Positions 5,488-5,914 of a stretch of 5,914 nt of DNA are shown piece after piece. Position 1 is the stretch's first letter. Each line of letters starts with the position of its first letter. The notes beneath the pieces are model-generated. The model ran no database searches, was not told where the DNA came from, and saw only the letters and a program-made list of their open reading frames with translations. A program made the translations under genes and the position numbers. The DNA is from Acidimicrobiia bacterium (GTDB lineage: Bacteria > Actinomycetota > Acidimicrobiia > IMCC26256 > JAENVU01), in NCBI GenBank assembly GCA_017882945.1, contig JADGON010000103.1, positions 1 to 5,914 of the forward strand, in the 5' to 3' direction.

Positions 5488-5737
5488 TCGTCGGGGGAAT
5501 CACGGTGTTCCTGGGCTTCGGTCAGTACTTGCGGAACATCCCCCGCGCTTCGACTGGCCGACCTTCTACGGTAGGGCGCGCACACCAGCCTGGATCGCAG
5601 GCATGCTCCTGGTTGCGGACGCGCTCATCGAGATCGTCAGCCGTGCCAAGCATCGCGCGGGTCGCCCATCGGATCGACCAACGAACACGGAGTCCGAAAC
5701 CGCACCGGAACCGGAATCGGTGCGATCCGAATCGTAA
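5463..5737 (+). pseudogene. C-terminal fragment of a membrane protein, two helices, with a frameshift
   Basis: From about 5463 a new frame reads LVRLGPAVIVGGITVFLGFG then QYLRNIP, a clear membrane helix with a basic flank. At the run of five C at 5540-5544 similarity to a protein moves to the frame ending at TAA 5735-5737: RFDWPTFYGRARTPAWIAGM, LLVADALIEIVSRAK, and a hydrophilic tail rich in Glu, Ser and Pro. Restoring one C gives a smooth NIPPRFDWPTF join. The result looks like the last two transmembrane helices plus cytoplasmic tail of a larger protein, or a small membrane protein without its start; I see no start codon in the first frame upstream. I do not recognise the family. The helix, GQY, helix layout faintly resembles the end of MBOAT O-acyltransferases, but this is only a guess. 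Confidence 0.4.
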
Positions 5738-5789
5738 GTCGGGGCGACGATCAGCGCCGCGCGGCAGCGCTCCGGAGCTGACGGCCGGC

Positions 5790-5914
5790 TCAGCGCGGCG
5801 GGTTCGGATCGAACGGCCCGCGACCCATCTGGTCGCGCACTGTCTCCACCGCGGGGTTCGTCAGCGACCGGCGCTGCCAGTTCGCGCCGTCGACGACGAG
5901 GGTGTGCCCGGAGA
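5790..5914 (-). CDS. short-chain dehydrogenase/reductase, C-terminal end (5' end outside window)
   Basis: On the minus strand, 40 residues are visible before TGA (plus-strand TCA at 5790-5792). They read SGHTLVVDGANWQRRSL, then TNPAVETVRDQMGRGPFDPN, ending PPR. The (T/S)GHTLVVDGG-like block is the standard last strand of classical SDR enzymes, which use NAD(P)H to reduce or oxidise carbonyls or enoyl groups. The NWQRR and MGRGPFDP tail is one I associate with actinobacterial SDRs of lipid or enoyl-CoA catabolism. The Rossmann motif and the Ser-Tyr-Lys site lie beyond the window, so the substrate cannot be judged. The gene runs convergently to the fragments on its left, with 52 bases between the two stop codons. 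Confidence 0.8.
   Translation of the reverse strand, partial: SGHTLVVDGANWQRRSLTNPAVETVRDQMGRGPFDPNPPR

Noticed and set aside
5755..5800. GC-rich complementary segments CGCCGCGC and GCGCGGCG in the convergent gap before the dehydrogenase stop
   Set aside because: The 8-bp stem has a 30-base loop, overlaps the coding end of the dehydrogenase, and the left arm is part of its own palindrome. It could be a bidirectional terminator, but chance pairing is as likely.
1..5914. CRISPR array, insertion sequence ends, integrase or toxin-antitoxin pair
   Set aside because: I looked for regularly spaced repeats, terminal inverted repeats with target duplications, and small paired open frames, and found none that hold up.

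Overview
The window is GC-rich DNA with the codon habits of a high-GC actinobacterium. The gene types present (CPA2 antiporter, NAD-dependent aldehyde dehydrogenase, actinobacterial acyltransferase-3/SGNH protein, a short-chain dehydrogenase of the catabolic type) would fit a member of the Acidimicrobiia or a relative. That placement is an inference from composition and gene type; no rRNA or marker gene is present to settle it.

Layout, left to right. (1) 2-691: C-terminal half of a Kef/CPA2-type cation:proton antiporter, cut by the window edge. (2) 750-2186: an intact aldehyde dehydrogenase with all catalytic residues. (3) 2221-2294: tRNA-Pro(UGG). (4) 2363-4321: a complete membrane acyltransferase (acyltransferase 3 fold) with a C-terminal SGNH domain, probably decorating cell-surface glycan. 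(5) 4372-4442: tRNA-Gly(UCC). (6) 4443-4613: about 170 bases with no gene but an unusual density of inverted repeats. (7) 4614-5737: a run of gene fragments: the first ~29 residues of a SnoaL-like protein, the last ~125 residues of a GT-B glycosyltransferase, the first ~130 residues of a SAM methyltransferase broken by a one-base frameshift, and the end of a two-helix membrane protein with a second one-base frameshift. (8) 5790-5914, minus strand: the last 40 residues of a short-chain dehydrogenase/reductase.

The left two thirds is ordinary intact genome. The part most worth a second look is the stretch between tRNA-Gly and the convergent dehydrogenase. It appears to be spliced from pieces of at least three unrelated loci, with the glycosyltransferase and methyltransferase pieces still keeping their original operon join (ribosome binding site and 11-base overlap). 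This could be a decayed island beside a tRNA gene or an assembly artefact; the sequence alone cannot decide. I found no CRISPR array, insertion sequence, integrase or convincing new system.
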